DNA of 64,000 nucleotides from Flavobacteriales bacterium (lineage in GTDB: Bacteria > Bacteroidota > Bacteroidia > Flavobacteriales_E > Vicingaceae): the NCBI GenBank assembly GCA_002401955.1, contig NVUQ01000004.1:1-64000 (forward strand), in the 5' to 3' direction. Under the pieces are notes generated by a model that was not told the DNA's origin, did not search any database, and saw only the letters and a program-made list of their open reading frames with translations. A program made the translations under genes and the position numbers. Position 1 is the stretch's first letter; each line of letters begins with the position of its first letter. Positions 9,481-18,486 of this stretch are shown piece by piece.

Positions 9481-9661
9481 TTAGCTTGAATTATTTATTC
9501 TGTTCCACCAAGTAATCTCTTGCATCTGGACTCCGGATCAAGTCTGGGGAGGAATTGGCAGTTTTCTCTCATTATTCAATCAATTTGTTGTTTTATATAA
9601 AAAAGTATGAATTTTCTCTGTGCTTTTTTGCCTTAGGTGTCTTATTTAATATTAAAAGTTC

Positions 9662-9669
9662 TATATTTG
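9662..9669 (+). promoter_or_regulatory. -7 box TATATTTG for the lipoprotein gene at 9692
   Basis: TATATTTG matches the Bacteroidota -7 consensus TAnnTTTG exactly and lies 22 nt before the start codon. No good TTTG -33 element is seen at the usual spacing. Confidence 0.5.
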
Positions 9670-9691
9670 ACCAACGCATAATAAAAAACAA

Positions 9692-10570
9692 ATGAAAAAG
9701 TACGTTTATATTCTAATGACATCGAGCATATTAATGGCTTGTGGTGGTGATGCAGAGCATGTTGAGGAAACAGTTGTACAAGAAGTTATTAATGAAGAAC
9801 AAACATTAGAAAGGGTAGCAAAAGCACAAATGGTGTTTCAAACAATACCCTCACCATTAGAAACAGCCTCTATTTTTCAGGATGCTGGTGCTGGTTACAA
9901 TGTTGGAATTACTAACCCTGTAGAAAACGTAAGTAATTATGCCACCAATGTTCAAATGGCATTAAATTTAGGCGTTTATGGTGCTGATTTAAGTTATGCC
10001 AATGTTTTTGATCAATCACAAGAATCGATGTTTTACATGAACTGCACTAAAAAGATGGCTGATGGTTTAGGAATAACCTCTGCTTTTGATGCCATAACTA
10101 TGGAGCGCATGGAAGAAAATATGAATAATAGAGATTCTTTAATGACTATTATTAATGATGCCTTTTGGATTGCAGATGCTCACTTAAAAGAAAATGGACA
10201 AGATTATTTATCAGCACTAATAATTACTGGTGGCTGGATAGAAGGATTGTATTTAGGAACAAAAGCATTAAATACAGAAGCTCCTGATGATAAGCTAATG
10301 CAACGAATTGCGGATCAAAAGTATTCGTTAAACAATTTAACCGAATTATTGAAGTCTTATAACAATGCTGAAGTAAATGAATTGGTTAAAAAATTACAAG
10401 AAGTACAAATAGCTTATAATAAAATTGAAGAAACAGATGCTGAAACAACAGTTTCTAACGATGGTGGTGTAGCAACTATTGGAGGCGGAAGCACGTTAAC
10501 TTATCAGCCAGAAACAATAGTTGAAATAACAAGTACAATTGAAAAAATTAGAAATGAGATTATTCAGTAA
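9692..10570 (+). CDS. Putative lipoprotein of unknown function
   Basis: This 292-aa protein begins MKKYVYILMTSSILMACGG, a lipoprotein signal with lipobox LMAC and C17 as the likely acylated residue. The rest is mostly helical, acidic and free of other membrane segments. I recognise no domain or active-site motif. The next gene starts 13 nt after its stop, so they probably form one transcript. A membrane-anchored periplasmic protein is the only supportable claim. Confidence 0.75.
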   Translation: MKKYVYILMTSSILMACGGDAEHVEETVVQEVINEEQTLERVAKAQMVFQTIPSPLETASIFQDAGAGYNVGITNPVENVSNYATNVQMALNLGVYGADLSYANVFDQSQESMFYMNCTKKMADGLGITSAFDAITMERMEENMNNRDSLMTIINDAFWIADAHLKENGQDYLSALIITGGWIEGLYLGTKALNTEAPDDKLMQRIADQKYSLNNLTELLKSYNNAEVNELVKKLQEVQIAYNKIEETDAETTVSNDGGVATIGGGSTLTYQPETIVEITSTIEKIRNEIIQ

Positions 10571-10583
10571 AACATACGTTATT

Positions 10584-11063
10584 ATGAGTGATTTGCGCGT
10601 TCAAAAGCGTGAAGCAATCTTTTCTTTACTTAAAGGGATGGTTTTACTCGTTTTATTTTCCTCTTTAACTATTGATGCAAATGCTCAATGTAAGCGTTAT
10701 ACAAAAAAGTATTGTTTACCAGCATTAACCCCATATATGCATAACGGACAGTTAACTAGTGCCGTTTTAAATCCTGGAGATTCTGCAGATATAGAAATGA
10801 CTTTTAATGCTGGTAAAGAATATAGATTACTGGTATGTAATCAAGAACAAATAGGAAATGTACAGTTTAAAGTGCTAGATAAATCACGTAAAGTATTGTA
10901 TAAAAGTAATCCTAAAGATGCAAATCCTTCTTGGGATTTTAAGGTAGACAATACACAACAGTTTATTGTTCAGCTAGTAGTTCCTGCGATGAAAAAAGAC
11001 AATCAAAAAACCAATTTGGTTCCTAATGGTTGTGTTGCTTTGTTGGTGGGTTTTAAAGAGTAA
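10584..11063 (+). CDS. Small secreted protein of unknown function
   Basis: This 159-aa protein has a signal peptide ending LTIDANAQ and a mature part with several cysteines (CKRYTKKYC near its start and NGCVA near its end) and beta-rich character. No family is recognised. I chose ATG 10584 because it lies 13 nt after the upstream stop and gives a signal peptide with a positive n-region. An earlier ATG at 10539 would overlap the upstream gene and gives a worse leader. The bases encoding the first residues (about 10591-10621) resemble the dispersed palindrome family. Its last 11 bases overlap the end of the convergent asparaginase gene. Confidence 0.7.
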   Translation: MSDLRVQKREAIFSLLKGMVLLVLFSSLTIDANAQCKRYTKKYCLPALTPYMHNGQLTSAVLNPGDSADIEMTFNAGKEYRLLVCNQEQIGNVQFKVLDKSRKVLYKSNPKDANPSWDFKVDNTQQFIVQLVVPAMKKDNQKTNLVPNGCVALLVGFKE

Positions 11064-12072
11064 TTTCTCCTCTTAAAGGTTTCTGCAACCAATTTTTAAT
11101 TTCTTGAGTAGTTAAGTCTGTTCCAAGCAAATACATTAGTTTGGCAACAGCTGCTTCATAAGTCATATCAGCACCACTAATAACACCAATTTTATTAAAA
11201 GCCGAACTGGTTTCGTATTTTCCTTGACTAACGCCACCACCCTCACATTGGCTAATGTTTAGGATAATAATATTTTTTTCTACAGCTACTATTAAGAGGT
11301 TGATAAACCACAATTGAGTAGAGGCATTTCCTGCTCCAAAAGTTTCTAAAACAATAGCTTTGAGGTTGGGAGTATTAATTATAGAAAAGATAACCTCTTC
11401 AGAAATCCCTGGATAAAGCTTTATTGTAGCAATATGGTTGTCAGAGAATTTATTGATTTTTAAATTTTTATCGTTCGGCTTATAAATGGCTGAGTGGTTA
11501 AATTTTAAAGAAACCCCTGCTTCAGCTAAAACAGGATAGTTGGGAGATGAAAATGCCTCAAAATCTTCAGCATTAGATTTTGTAGAACGATTGCCTCTGT
11601 ATAAATCGTACTCAAAATAAATAGCCACTTCTGGAACTGCAGGCTTACCATTTTTAATGGTAGAGGCAATCTCAATAGCCGTAATTAGATTTTCTTTAGC
11701 ATCCGTTCTAATTTCTCCAATAGGTAATTGAGAACCAGTTAATATAACAGGTTTATTTAAGTTTTCTAACATAAAACTTAATGCAGAAGCGGTGTAAGCC
11801 ATCGTATCAGAACCATGTAACACAACAAACCCATCGTGTTGATTATAATTGTCATAAATAGTTTGAGCTATTGCCATCCAATCTTCGGGTTGCATGTTTG
11901 ATGAGTCTATAGGCTCTTCAAAAGATATGGCTTCAATTTTAGATTTAAACTTTTTAATCTCAGGAATTTCATGAATCAAGGAATCAAAATCGAATGTTTT
12001 TAATGCCCCAGACTCTTCATCGCGAATCATCCCGATGGTACCTCCTGTGTATATGATTAAAATAGAATTCAT
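11053..12072 (-). CDS. ansA: Type I (cytoplasmic) L-asparaginase
   Basis: This 339-aa enzyme hydrolyses L-asparagine to aspartate and ammonia. Near the N-terminus IIYTGGTIGM carries the catalytic threonine (T12). The second signature, VVLHGSDTMAYTASALSFML, carries the Thr/Asp-like part of the second catalytic triad, and the DAKENL region follows the family. No signal peptide is present, which fits type I. A longer reading frame extends to 12159, but the extra N-terminal residues cover a hairpin and are not in the family, so the start at 12072 is preferred. The gene follows tatD on the same strand after 123 nt and converges on the small secreted protein gene. Confidence 0.92.
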   Translation of the reverse strand: MNSILIIYTGGTIGMIRDEESGALKTFDFDSLIHEIPEIKKFKSKIEAISFEEPIDSSNMQPEDWMAIAQTIYDNYNQHDGFVVLHGSDTMAYTASALSFMLENLNKPVILTGSQLPIGEIRTDAKENLITAIEIASTIKNGKPAVPEVAIYFEYDLYRGNRSTKSNAEDFEAFSSPNYPVLAEAGVSLKFNHSAIYKPNDKNLKINKFSDNHIATIKLYPGISEEVIFSIINTPNLKAIVLETFGAGNASTQLWFINLLIVAVEKNIIILNISQCEGGGVSQGKYETSSAFNKIGVISGADMTYEAAVAKLMYLLGTDLTTQEIKNWLQKPLRGEITL

Positions 12073-12099
12073 AAAAACAATATCATACCGAATGCTGCG

Positions 12100-12144
12100 G
12101 AGGTATCTTTTTTGATTTATTATACAATTTTCAAAAGATGCCTC
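12100..12144. repeat. Imperfect hairpin between tatD and asparaginase
   Basis: GAGGTATCTTTT (12100-12111) pairs with AAAAGATGCCTC (12133-12144) through 12 bp with one G:U, and the loop is AT rich. There is no downstream T run on the minus strand, so it is not a classic terminator. It could be an mRNA structure or a small dispersed palindrome. Confidence 0.5.
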
Positions 12145-12195
12145 AGTTCCTCCTGCCATAAAAAGTCAGGATTCAATCGGAAAGACAAATGTAAA

Positions 12196-12966
12196 CTAAA
12201 AACCAAATATTTCTTTAGAATTCTTAGTCGTTATTTTAGCTACTTCTTCAACAGAAATATTGTAGATATCAGCTACTTTTTCTGCAATTCCTAAAAGGTA
12301 AGTGCTTTCATTTCGCTTACCTCTATATGGAGTTGGAGATAAGTATGGAGAATCCGTTTCTAAAACCAAGTGTTTGATATCAATTTGCTCAACAACTTTA
12401 TCTAAACCCGAATTTTTAAAAGTAACTACTCCGCCAATACCAATTTTAAAATCACCATAGTTAATGATGTGGTTGGCCTGCTCAACAGTTCCGGTAAAGC
12501 AATGAAAAATACCACGCATTTTATCATCGTTTAATTCGTCTAAAATTTCAAAAATCTCATCAAAAGAATCTCTACAATGAATTACAAAAGGAAGGTTATG
12601 TTTTTTTGCTAACCCTATTTGAAAACGAAAAGCATCTTGCTGTTGTTTCAATAAGGTTTTATCCCAATACAAATCAATTCCAATTTCTCCGATAGCACAA
12701 AATTGGTGTTTGTTTAGCCATTCTTCAACTATGGTTAATTCTTCTTTATAATTTTCTCCAACAGAAGTTGGATGTAATCCCATCATCGGAAAACAATTGT
12801 TAGGATAATCAGTTCCCAATTTCATCATCCCATCAATAGAAGAAGAATCAATGTTGGGGAGAAACAATCTTTCTATTCCTTTAGCAATGCAATTTTGGAT
12901 AACAACATCAATATCATCATTAAACTGCTCTGAATACAAATGAGTATGTGTATCTGTTAAAATCAT
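12196..12966 (-). CDS. tatD: TatD family metal-dependent deoxyribonuclease
   Basis: This 256-aa protein has the TIM-barrel amidohydrolase-type motifs of TatD: TDTHTHLY at the N-terminus, GLHPTSV, GEIGIDLYWD, VIHCRDS, GIFHCFTG and LETDSPYLSP. These supply the expected two-metal ligands. TatD enzymes act as 3'-5' DNases in DNA repair, and some homologues have D-aminoacyl-tRNA deacylase activity. Length is normal. The gene is divergent from lysS, and a -7 box lies 4 nt before its start codon, implying a very short or absent leader. Confidence 0.93.
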   Translation of the reverse strand: MILTDTHTHLYSEQFNDDIDVVIQNCIAKGIERLFLPNIDSSSIDGMMKLGTDYPNNCFPMMGLHPTSVGENYKEELTIVEEWLNKHQFCAIGEIGIDLYWDKTLLKQQQDAFRFQIGLAKKHNLPFVIHCRDSFDEIFEILDELNDDKMRGIFHCFTGTVEQANHIINYGDFKIGIGGVVTFKNSGLDKVVEQIDIKHLVLETDSPYLSPTPYRGKRNESTYLLGIAEKVADIYNISVEEVAKITTKNSKEIFGF

Positions 12967-12970
12967 GGGG

Positions 12971-12978
12971 CAAAAATA
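12971..12978 (-). promoter_or_regulatory. -7 box TATTTTTG for tatD
   Basis: On the minus strand TATTTTTG matches TAnnTTTG exactly and is followed by CCCC and then the ATG of tatD. A start site about 7 nt downstream would fall at or next to the start codon. Confidence 0.55.
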
Positions 12979-13057
12979 AGATATTAAGATTCAAGACGAA
13001 TAGACATAAGACTTAATCTTTTGTCTTCTGTCTTGTTATCTTTTGTCTATAAAGCGT

Positions 13058-13065
13058 TATTTTTG
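13058..13065 (+). promoter_or_regulatory. -7 box TATTTTTG for lysS
   Basis: An exact TAnnTTTG match lies 20 nt before the lysS ATG. A weak CTTG about 22 nt upstream (13032-13035) may serve as the -33 element. Confidence 0.5.
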
Positions 13066-13085
13066 CTCTCGTAAAATTTAAAAGA

Positions 13086-14786
13086 ATGAGTCAGCAATTA
13101 TCAGAACAAGAATTGGTTAGAAGAGAATCGTTAACCAAATTAAGAGCGTTAGGAATAAACCCTTATCCTCAAGCATTATATCCAGTAACAATTTTATCTA
13201 ATGAGATAAAAGAAAACTTTGTTGATGGTAAGAAAGTGGTGATTGCTGGTCGTTTAATGTCAAGAAGAAACCAAGGAAAGGCTTCCTTTGCTGAATTACA
13301 AGATAGTGATGGAAGAATACAGGTCTATTTTAATAGGGATGAGATTTGTGCAGGAGAAGATAAAACCATGTACAACGAAGTGTACAAAAAACTTTTAGAT
13401 ATTGGAGATTTTATAGGCATTGAAGGAACAATGTTTAAAACACAAGTTGGTGAAATTAGTGTAAGGGTAAATGTGTTTTCTTTATTGAGTAAATCGTTAA
13501 AACCATTACCATTACCAAAAACAGACGCTGAAGGAAATGTGCATGATGCATTTACAGATCCTGAAATGCGTTACAGACAACGTTATGCTGATTTAGTTGT
13601 AAACCCCCATGTAAAAGAGGTGTTTATAAAGCGAGCAAAATTAATGCATGCTATGCGTTCTTTCTTTATTGAGAAAGGGTATTATGAGGTAGAAACGCCA
13701 ATATTACAACCTATTGCAGGTGGTGCTTCGGCCCGTCCATTTATTACACACCATAACTCATTGGATGTGCCAATGTATTTAAGAATTGCTTGTGAATTGT
13801 ATTTAAAAAAGACCTTAATTGGTGGTTTTGAAGGTGTTTTTGAGTTTGCCAAAACATTTAGAAACGAAGGGATGGACAGAACCCATAATCCTGAATTTTC
13901 GATGATGGAAATTTATGTAGCCTACAAAGACTACAACTGGATGATGGAGTTTACAGAAAAGTTATTAGAACATTGTGCAATTGCTGTAAATGGAACCACA
14001 GAAGCAACTTTTGGTGAGAACAAAATAAATTTTAAAGCACCGTACAAAAGAGTTACTATGACTCAGTCTATTATTGACTTTACTGGGTTTGATATTAAAG
14101 GCAAGTCTGAAGAAGAATTAGCTACTTGGTGTAAAGCAAATGGAATTGAGGTTGATGAAACCATGGGCAAAGGGAAATTGATTGATGAGATTTTTGGAGA
14201 GAAATGTGAAGGAAACTACATTGATCCGACTTTCATTACAGATTACCCAAAAGAAATGTCGCCTTTATGTAAGGAACATAGAGATGACCCAAGTTTGACA
14301 GAACGTTTTGAGTTAATGATTTGTGGAAAAGAATTAGCGAATGCTTACACAGAATTAAACGATCCTATCGATCAGAAAGAACGTTTTGAATCTCAGTTAG
14401 AATTAGCTAAAAGAGGTGATGATGAGGCAGGAGAGTTTATTGATTATGACTTTTTAAGATCATTAGAATACGGAATGCCTCCTACATCTGGCTTAGGAAT
14501 TGGTATCGATCGTTTAATTATGTTCTTAACGAATAACGAATCTATACAAGAGGTAATCTTGTTTCCGCAGATGCGTCCAGAGAAAAAAGCTTTAGAGTTA
14601 AGTGAGGGAGAAAAAGCTATTTTTAATATTCTGAAATCTAATAACAGTATGGAGTTGGGAGCTTTAAAAACTGAAGCAGGATTAAGCGGAAAACAATGGG
14701 ATAAGGGAATGAAAGGCTTATCAAAACAAGGTTTAATTAAAGTTGAGCTAGATGGTGATGCTAAGGTTTGTGTTTTACAATCATAA
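13086..14786 (+). CDS. lysS: Lysyl-tRNA synthetase, class II
   Basis: This 566-aa enzyme charges tRNA-Lys with lysine. An OB-fold anticodon-binding domain lies at about 50-150 (VVIAGRLMSRRNQGKASFAE). The class II catalytic core has motif 2 (FRNEGMDRTHNPEFSMME) and motif 3 (GLGIGIDRLIMFL). About 65 residues beyond motif 3 (LSEGEKAIFNILKSNNSMEL and following) form a winged-helix-like extension that Bacteroidota LysS proteins usually carry and E. coli LysS lacks. It has its own promoter between divergent tatD and lysS and converges on the lpxR-like gene. Confidence 0.96.
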   Translation: MSQQLSEQELVRRESLTKLRALGINPYPQALYPVTILSNEIKENFVDGKKVVIAGRLMSRRNQGKASFAELQDSDGRIQVYFNRDEICAGEDKTMYNEVYKKLLDIGDFIGIEGTMFKTQVGEISVRVNVFSLLSKSLKPLPLPKTDAEGNVHDAFTDPEMRYRQRYADLVVNPHVKEVFIKRAKLMHAMRSFFIEKGYYEVETPILQPIAGGASARPFITHHNSLDVPMYLRIACELYLKKTLIGGFEGVFEFAKTFRNEGMDRTHNPEFSMMEIYVAYKDYNWMMEFTEKLLEHCAIAVNGTTEATFGENKINFKAPYKRVTMTQSIIDFTGFDIKGKSEEELATWCKANGIEVDETMGKGKLIDEIFGEKCEGNYIDPTFITDYPKEMSPLCKEHRDDPSLTERFELMICGKELANAYTELNDPIDQKERFESQLELAKRGDDEAGEFIDYDFLRSLEYGMPPTSGLGIGIDRLIMFLTNNESIQEVILFPQMRPEKKALELSEGEKAIFNILKSNNSMELGALKTEAGLSGKQWDKGMKGLSKQGLIKVELDGDAKVCVLQS

Positions 14787-14831
14787 CTATTAATAAAGTT
14801 CTAATTGAGTTAATTATTGCTATAAGTCACT

Positions 14832-15980
14832 TTAAAAAATATAGCTTAATGAAATTTCTCCGAACCCAAATAACTCACCTTTTTGAAAGGCGTTGTTCTC
14901 TAAAAAACGGTTAAAGTTGATGTAAAATCGATTGTATTGGAAGTTAATACCATATTCACCCATAACAATAATTTGTTCTGTATTATCGGTATTGAAGGTG
15001 TAATTATTGGTTTCAAACTGAATTAAACTACCTGCTGCTGTTCCATCATAGAGGGAATAGGAGCTTTGGATGGACAGAAAGAAAAATAACTGGAATTTTC
15101 TGTTCATGCGTTCATTTAAGTAGTTGATTTGTTCGCTAAGAGACAATTTTCTTATGCGCTTAGGAATTAATTTCCTTTTGGTTTTGCTTAAAAGTTGAAA
15201 ATTATCTTGGTTAATGTGCTTTTTGTTTCGTGGGTTGTAAATGCCATTTTGGTTAATGTAACTATCGGTATAATGACCAATTTTAAAATTGATTCCAGCA
15301 CTTACATAATTATAAATTGTTCCGAGGTGTGCTTTACCGAAGTAACTTGTTTCAAAAAAATTGCTTGAAATAGGAAGGAGTTGGTTATAGGTTAAATCGT
15401 AATCGAGCATTAATCCTGTGTTGAGTTGATTGTCCCATCCATATGATAGGCTATTACCGAGCATACCATGAACTCCATTTTGTATCTCTTTTCCCAATGC
15501 ATTTCTCCCGCACAAGCCCATGTAAAGGTTTGAAAACAATTTCTGCCCCTTAAAAAAATTGTTAGAAAATTTGGAATATGACAGATATAACAGTGCTGAA
15601 TAAGGTCTGTCTGTAGTATCTAGGGTTGTGATTTCTGTGTTTTCAGGGGTGAAAATATCTTGACCCAAACTAAGTGTAAAATCATCATAGACGTTATTTT
15701 TAAAGCCTATTAACATCCAATTGGCCCATTTAGTGTTAAATATGGAGTGTGAAAATTCTATGTGAAATCCATCTGTAAAATCTTTGTCGGATTTATACCA
15801 ATATTGATAAAGATCATTTTCTTGTTTAATCCTAAGCATATGAATTTGATTGTATGCCTCTTCATTTTCAAGTTGTTGTCCAACTAAATGCTCATTCAGA
15901 CAAAAAAATAATAAGAGACTATAGAAAAAAAGTTTCCACAAGAATTTTATTTTTTTTGGTTTAAAAACGGTAGTTGGCAT
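14832..15980 (-). CDS. LpxR family lipid A 3-O-deacylase-like outer-membrane protein
   Basis: This 382-aa protein has a signal peptide (hydrophobic LFFYSLLLFFCL near residue 20) and the DUF2219/LpxR layout. QENDLYQYWYKSDKDFTDGF carries the Asn-Asp pair and the turn expected in the active site. DRPYSALLYLSYS, GVHGMLGNSL with a conserved His, and YGWDNQLNTGLML follow, with beta-barrel strands after that. LpxR removes the 3'-acyloxyacyl group from lipid A in the outer membrane. Its start overlaps the end of the DUF3943 gene upstream by 20 nt, which suggests translational coupling. Enzymatic activity is inferred from family motifs only. Confidence 0.8.
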   Translation of the reverse strand: MPTTVFKPKKIKFLWKLFFYSLLLFFCLNEHLVGQQLENEEAYNQIHMLRIKQENDLYQYWYKSDKDFTDGFHIEFSHSIFNTKWANWMLIGFKNNVYDDFTLSLGQDIFTPENTEITTLDTTDRPYSALLYLSYSKFSNNFFKGQKLFSNLYMGLCGRNALGKEIQNGVHGMLGNSLSYGWDNQLNTGLMLDYDLTYNQLLPISSNFFETSYFGKAHLGTIYNYVSAGINFKIGHYTDSYINQNGIYNPRNKKHINQDNFQLLSKTKRKLIPKRIRKLSLSEQINYLNERMNRKFQLFFFLSIQSSYSLYDGTAAGSLIQFETNNYTFNTDNTEQIIVMGEYGINFQYNRFYINFNRFLENNAFQKGELFGFGEISLSYIF

Positions 15981-17355
15981 AAATTCTTAATTCATCTATT
16001 CTTTTATTGATATCATCATAATCATTGTAATTTGCATTGCGATTATAAATAAGATACCTAGAACCTAAATAAAAAGGTTTAAAAACAGGAAGTTCATAAT
16101 CAAAACTATAACCTTGTAAGTGCTCAACACCGGCAGGGCCTGAAGCTATAAAAATATTCCAAAAATGATGCTTAAACTTAATGTCACCAAATTTATTGGA
16201 TGCTAATTCAATTTCTATTTTACTTTGTAATCCTGGTCCCATAATATAATCTCTATTGTTTGAAAGATCATCGGAATATTTTCTAGGGTCTACAACTTCA
16301 GAATTACTTCCTCCTAATATAATTGGACCAGCTAATATAATTGATTTTAATTTAAATTCTTTGCCAATTTTAAAATGTGATATTAGACCTGCAGAAACAC
16401 CCATATCTCCTATTTCTATTAAACCTCCATTAAAAAAATCATAGGTTTGAAATAATCCAATACCATGTTTGTTAAATGATTCTTGTTTTGATATGTCTTT
16501 AAAAAATAAATTACCATGACCATATATGCTAAAGTGCCTATTACTAAGTGTGTCTTTACTTAATCTAAGCCAACCCTCAACACTGAAAAGGTCATAAGGC
16601 TTTTTATTCGAAATTCTTTCATCAAAAGGCTCTCCATAATTTAATGCTCCATCAATAATATAACTAGTTTTAACATGAGGGATATTTACTCCACGAGTTA
16701 AATAAACAGTAGCAATAGAAAAATCACCATCATATTTAGGTCTAACATATTCGAAATGATTACCTTGGTATTTCATTTTACCACTAACTAGTCGATTAAA
16801 ACCGTTCATAGGGTTGATTACAAAACCAATAAATTCTCTCAAACCTCTTTCAAATCCAAAAGAATTTTCATCAATAACAAGATGAGAAACCCGATACATT
16901 ATTTCGCCTAAAAACATTCCTCCCATAGTAGTATTGATTAAATCGTTTCCACTCGGAGGGTGGGTTTCGCCAAACATTTCCCATGTAAGACTGCCCATAA
17001 AAGTAAAAGGGGCAGATTCAAAAAAACCAAATCCATTAGTTCTAGCCGAATTATAGTAATGAGCTCCTTGGTAGGGATGTCCAATAAAGTTTACACCAAA
17101 ATTATCCCAATCCCATTCAAGACCATAAGTTAAATTACTTTTCCATGAAGCTAAAGTAACTTCTGACAATTCTTTATCAGTTTTGGTTAAAAGATTAAAT
17201 CGGTTTACTCCAACATTTAACCCAAGGACTTCAATTGTACTTATAAGAGGCTTTTTAATGGTATCTTGATAAACATAAAGTTTGTTTTGAGACCAAACAT
17301 TAGTTAAGCTTAAAATAAGTGTAAAGCAAATGATTGATTTTTTTAAAATACTCAA
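15961..17355 (-). CDS. DUF3943 family outer-membrane protein
   Basis: This 464-aa protein has a signal peptide ending TNVWSQ and the DUF3943 core: WDWDNFGVNFIGHPYQGAHY, GSLTWEMFGETHPPSGNDLI and TTMGGMFLGEIMYR, followed by many predicted beta-strands. The function of the family is unknown. The only available start is TTG at 17355, since an in-frame stop lies shortly upstream and no ATG is in between. It overlaps the LpxR-like gene by 20 nt, so the two envelope proteins are probably made together. Confidence 0.8.
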   Translation of the reverse strand: MSILKKSIICFTLILSLTNVWSQNKLYVYQDTIKKPLISTIEVLGLNVGVNRFNLLTKTDKELSEVTLASWKSNLTYGLEWDWDNFGVNFIGHPYQGAHYYNSARTNGFGFFESAPFTFMGSLTWEMFGETHPPSGNDLINTTMGGMFLGEIMYRVSHLVIDENSFGFERGLREFIGFVINPMNGFNRLVSGKMKYQGNHFEYVRPKYDGDFSIATVYLTRGVNIPHVKTSYIIDGALNYGEPFDERISNKKPYDLFSVEGWLRLSKDTLSNRHFSIYGHGNLFFKDISKQESFNKHGIGLFQTYDFFNGGLIEIGDMGVSAGLISHFKIGKEFKLKSIILAGPIILGGSNSEVVDPRKYSDDLSNNRDYIMGPGLQSKIEIELASNKFGDIKFKHHFWNIFIASGPAGVEHLQGYSFDYELPVFKPFYLGSRYLIYNRNANYNDYDDINKRIDELRIYANYRF

Positions 17356-17465
17356 TTTAATAAGTTTAGAATGTTAGTGAAAAAAACCAGGCTAAGTAAA
17401 ATGATTTTTTAAATTTAATAAAAACATATTGTAAATTTAAATTTATGATTTAAAATTGAGATACT

Positions 17466-17473
17466 TATATTTG
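17466..17473 (+). promoter_or_regulatory. -7 box TATATTTG for gpsA
   Basis: An exact TAnnTTTG match ends only 7 nt before the gpsA ATG at 17481. If transcription starts about 7 nt after the box, the mRNA is leaderless or nearly so. Confidence 0.6.
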
Positions 17474-17480
17474 CCTCTCT

Positions 17481-18479
17481 ATGGAATTTAACAAAAAAGT
17501 AGCAGTATTAGGTGGGGGTAGTTGGGCAACGGCTATTGTTAAAATTCTTACTGAAAATTTAGAGGTAGTTAATTGGTGGATGCGTGATGAAAATTGTGCC
17601 AATCACATCAAAAAATTTCAACATAATCCTAAATACATACAGTCGATACAATTTAATGGTGACAAATTAAATGTTGATACCGATTTACAAAAAATTGTAG
17701 ATAGTTCAGAAATTATTATTGTGGCTGTTCCTTCGGCATTTTTGGCTCAAGCCTTTGATGAGATTGAAATAAAAGGAATAGAAAATAAGGTAATTATTTC
17801 GGCTGTAAAAGGTGTGGTTCCAGAATATAATCAGATTCCTGCAGAATACTTTAACATTAACTTTAAAGTGCCTTGGGATAAAATTGGAATGATTGCAGGA
17901 CCTTGTCATGCAGAGGAGGTTGCTTTAGAGCGATTATCTTACTTAACAATTGCCTGTAGAGATCAAGAAATTGCATCTTATTTAGCCAAAGCAATGGATT
18001 GTAGATATATAAACACATCTACGTCTGATGATTTATTAGGAACGGAGTTATCAGCTATTTTAAAAAATGTTTACGCTGTTGCTAGTGGAATTTGCCATGG
18101 GTTAGGTTATGGAGATAATTTCCAGGCAGTTTTAATAGCTGCTGCCATTAGAGAAACCAAAGAGTTTATTGATTCAGTTCATTCTATTCATAGAGATGTG
18201 AAATCTTCAGCGTATTTGGGAGATTTATTAGTAACCGCTTACTCTCAATTTTCTAGAAATAGAAATTTTGGAAGTATGGTTGGTAAAGGATATTCGGTTC
18301 GTTCCGCTCAAATTGAAATGAATATGGTAGCAGAAGGATATTACGCTGCTAAAGGAATTTATGAGATTAACAAGAAGTTTAAGGTAGATATGCCTATTGT
18401 TGATGCAGTTTATCACATTCTTTATGAAAAAATATCTCCTATAATGGAGATGAGGTTGTTAACGAGTAAGTTGTCTTAG
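17481..18479 (+). CDS. gpsA: Glycerol-3-phosphate dehydrogenase [NAD(P)+]
   Basis: This 332-aa enzyme reduces dihydroxyacetone phosphate to sn-glycerol-3-phosphate for phospholipid synthesis. The Rossmann nucleotide-binding motif VLGGGSWATAI opens the protein. ISAVKGVVPE, AGPCHAEEVALERLS and the catalytic-lysine region LSAILKNVYAVASGICHGL follow, as in the family. Length is normal for GpsA. Its promoter is almost on top of the start codon, and it converges on the NifU-like gene with a 7-nt gap. Confidence 0.95.
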   Translation: MEFNKKVAVLGGGSWATAIVKILTENLEVVNWWMRDENCANHIKKFQHNPKYIQSIQFNGDKLNVDTDLQKIVDSSEIIIVAVPSAFLAQAFDEIEIKGIENKVIISAVKGVVPEYNQIPAEYFNINFKVPWDKIGMIAGPCHAEEVALERLSYLTIACRDQEIASYLAKAMDCRYINTSTSDDLLGTELSAILKNVYAVASGICHGLGYGDNFQAVLIAAAIRETKEFIDSVHSIHRDVKSSAYLGDLLVTAYSQFSRNRNFGSMVGKGYSVRSAQIEMNMVAEGYYAAKGIYEINKKFKVDMPIVDAVYHILYEKISPIMEMRLLTSKLS

Positions 18480-18486
18480 TGCAACT

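Larger units (their letters stand above)
8315..9691. other. Gene-free region rich in repeats
   Basis: No convincing gene lies between the GH16 stop and the lipoprotein at 9692. The region holds a terminator, a duplicated ~235-bp block, a short CTCCCC/GGGGAG hairpin near 8929-8944, two CGTCATTGCGAG palindrome relatives, an AT hairpin at 9105-9132 and a degenerate third piece of the duplicated block at about 9384-9413. Open frames here are repeat artefacts. Confidence 0.75.

Noticed and set aside
10539-10583. Earlier ATG for the small secreted protein
   Set aside because: It overlaps the upstream lipoprotein gene by 32 nt and gives a poorer leader than ATG 10584.
12073-12159. 29-residue N-terminal extension of asparaginase
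   Set aside because: It covers a hairpin and is absent from the family, which begins just before the TGGT motif.
12985-13055. Repetitive GACA/TGTC-rich stretch between tatD and lysS
   Set aside because: Low-complexity words such as GTCTT recur, but no consistent repeat unit or CRISPR-like spacing is present.
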